Virus record (IMG/VR): IMGVR_UViG_3300044633_000060
Span: 1 to 20,014 of that record
DNA: 20,014 nucleotides
Origin: a virus
Direction: 5' to 3' (one strand)
The notes under the pieces are model-generated. The model was not told the DNA's origin. It saw only the letters and a list, made by a program, of their open reading frames with translations, and did not search any database. This document shows, piece after piece, positions 19,736 to 20,014 of the stretch; position 1 is the first letter of the stretch, and the number at the start of each line of letters is the position of its first letter. The translations under genes and the position numbers were made by a program.

Positions 19736-20014
19736 ACATCAAACCTCTACGCGACAAAATCATTGTCAAGCCAGAACCGCGCCTAAAGTCAAACATTGAC
19801 TTATCCCAAATGCAAGAAGCCGACTCAATTGGCACAGTCATAGCGGCTGGTGAAGATGCGTTATTCCAAGGGGTAAACATTGGTGACCGAGTGCTATTTG
19901 GCACATTGGCTAAAGAATACAAAGACGAATACTTGAAGTTTGAGGAATTAAACTTAGATGGTGAGCGTCACTTAAAAATGTCATGGCAAGATATTGCCGC
20001 AGTATTGGAAGAAG
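19732..20014 (+). CDS. GroES-like co-chaperonin (3' truncated by window end)
   Basis: The 94 visible residues begin MNIKPLRDKIIVKPE, then IGTVIAAGEDALFQGVNIGD and RVLFG, and end LKMSWQDIAAVLEE, the order of GroES (RPLxDRVIVK, GxVxAxG, VGDxVLF, DILAxxE). The mobile loop is short and reads LKSNIDLSQMQEAD, without the GGIVL that binds GroEL in bacterial GroES, so its partner contact may differ. Phages such as T4 (gp31) code such a cap for capsid-protein folding. The start is an ATGA overlap with the AT-hook gene. The stop lies beyond the window. Confidence 0.8.
   Translation, partial: MNIKPLRDKIIVKPEPRLKSNIDLSQMQEADSIGTVIAAGEDALFQGVNIGDRVLFGTLAKEYKDEYLKFEELNLDGERHLKMSWQDIAAVLEE

Noticed and set aside
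19644-19922. Minus-strand 92-codon open frame
   Set aside because: It is antisense to the GroES-like gene, whose motifs are clear.

Overview
The window is part of a tailed double-stranded DNA phage genome, or a prophage of the same kind. The neck genes look P22-like (relatives of gp4 and gp10), three internal-virion or ejection-type proteins follow, and there is no tape-measure, sheath or tube gene, so a short-tailed (podovirus) particle is the best reading. Genes are densely packed, with many ATGA, TAATG and 8-nt overlaps, good Shine-Dalgarno sites and moderately AT-rich DNA. The host is probably a Gram-negative proteobacterium (GH24 endolysin without a signal, lambda/P22-type nin genes), but the species cannot be read from the sequence. 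Terminase, portal and capsid genes are not in the window, and I saw no integrase.

Region A (1-9729, + strand) is the end of the virion module: a truncated fibre-like protein, two small conserved proteins, the gp4-like and gp10-like neck proteins, a 78-aa protein, a cupin-like protein, three ejection-type proteins and a tail-collar-domain fibre protein. Region B (9731-11765, + strand) is the lysis cassette: three small or mid-sized membrane proteins, a three-TM holin and a T4-lysozyme-family endolysin.

Region C (15167 down to 11762, - strand) is one tightly overlapping operon of 13 genes. It includes an ERF-type annealing protein, a lambda-exonuclease-like YqaJ nuclease, a possible SSB-like protein, a second PD-(D/E)XK nuclease and three tiny membrane proteins of 28, 34 and 45 aa. 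Region D (about 15168-15570) is a lambda-like divergent control region: a 14-bp palindromic operator, a near copy between the -35 and -10 of a probably leaderless 50-aa Cro-like gene, and a third similar site at the end of that gene. No CI-type repressor gene lies between the two arms.

Region E (15574-18471, + strand) is the replication and nin-like arm. It holds a DUF1376-type replication protein with an in-gene iteron array and inverted repeat (candidate origin), a zinc-ribbon protein, a pair of overlapping reading frames, small hypothetical proteins, a RusA resolvase, a NinB protein and a DUF1364-like HNH-type protein. Region F (18472-20014) begins with a 163-bp non-coding stretch that can form several competing hairpins. 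After it come a small - strand gene, a palindromic divergent promoter region, two related small proteins, a Cys-rich AT-hook protein and a GroES-like co-chaperonin cut by the window end.

The layout resembles the lambda left and right early arms around an operator region, joined to P22-like neck, ejection and lysis genes. The most unusual points are the repeated beta-type module inserted in both neck proteins, the CI-less control region with a leaderless cro, the 7-bp iterons inside the replication gene, a probable ATT start codon at 9930, the dual-frame locus at 16622-16898 and the structured RNA candidate at 18491-18635.
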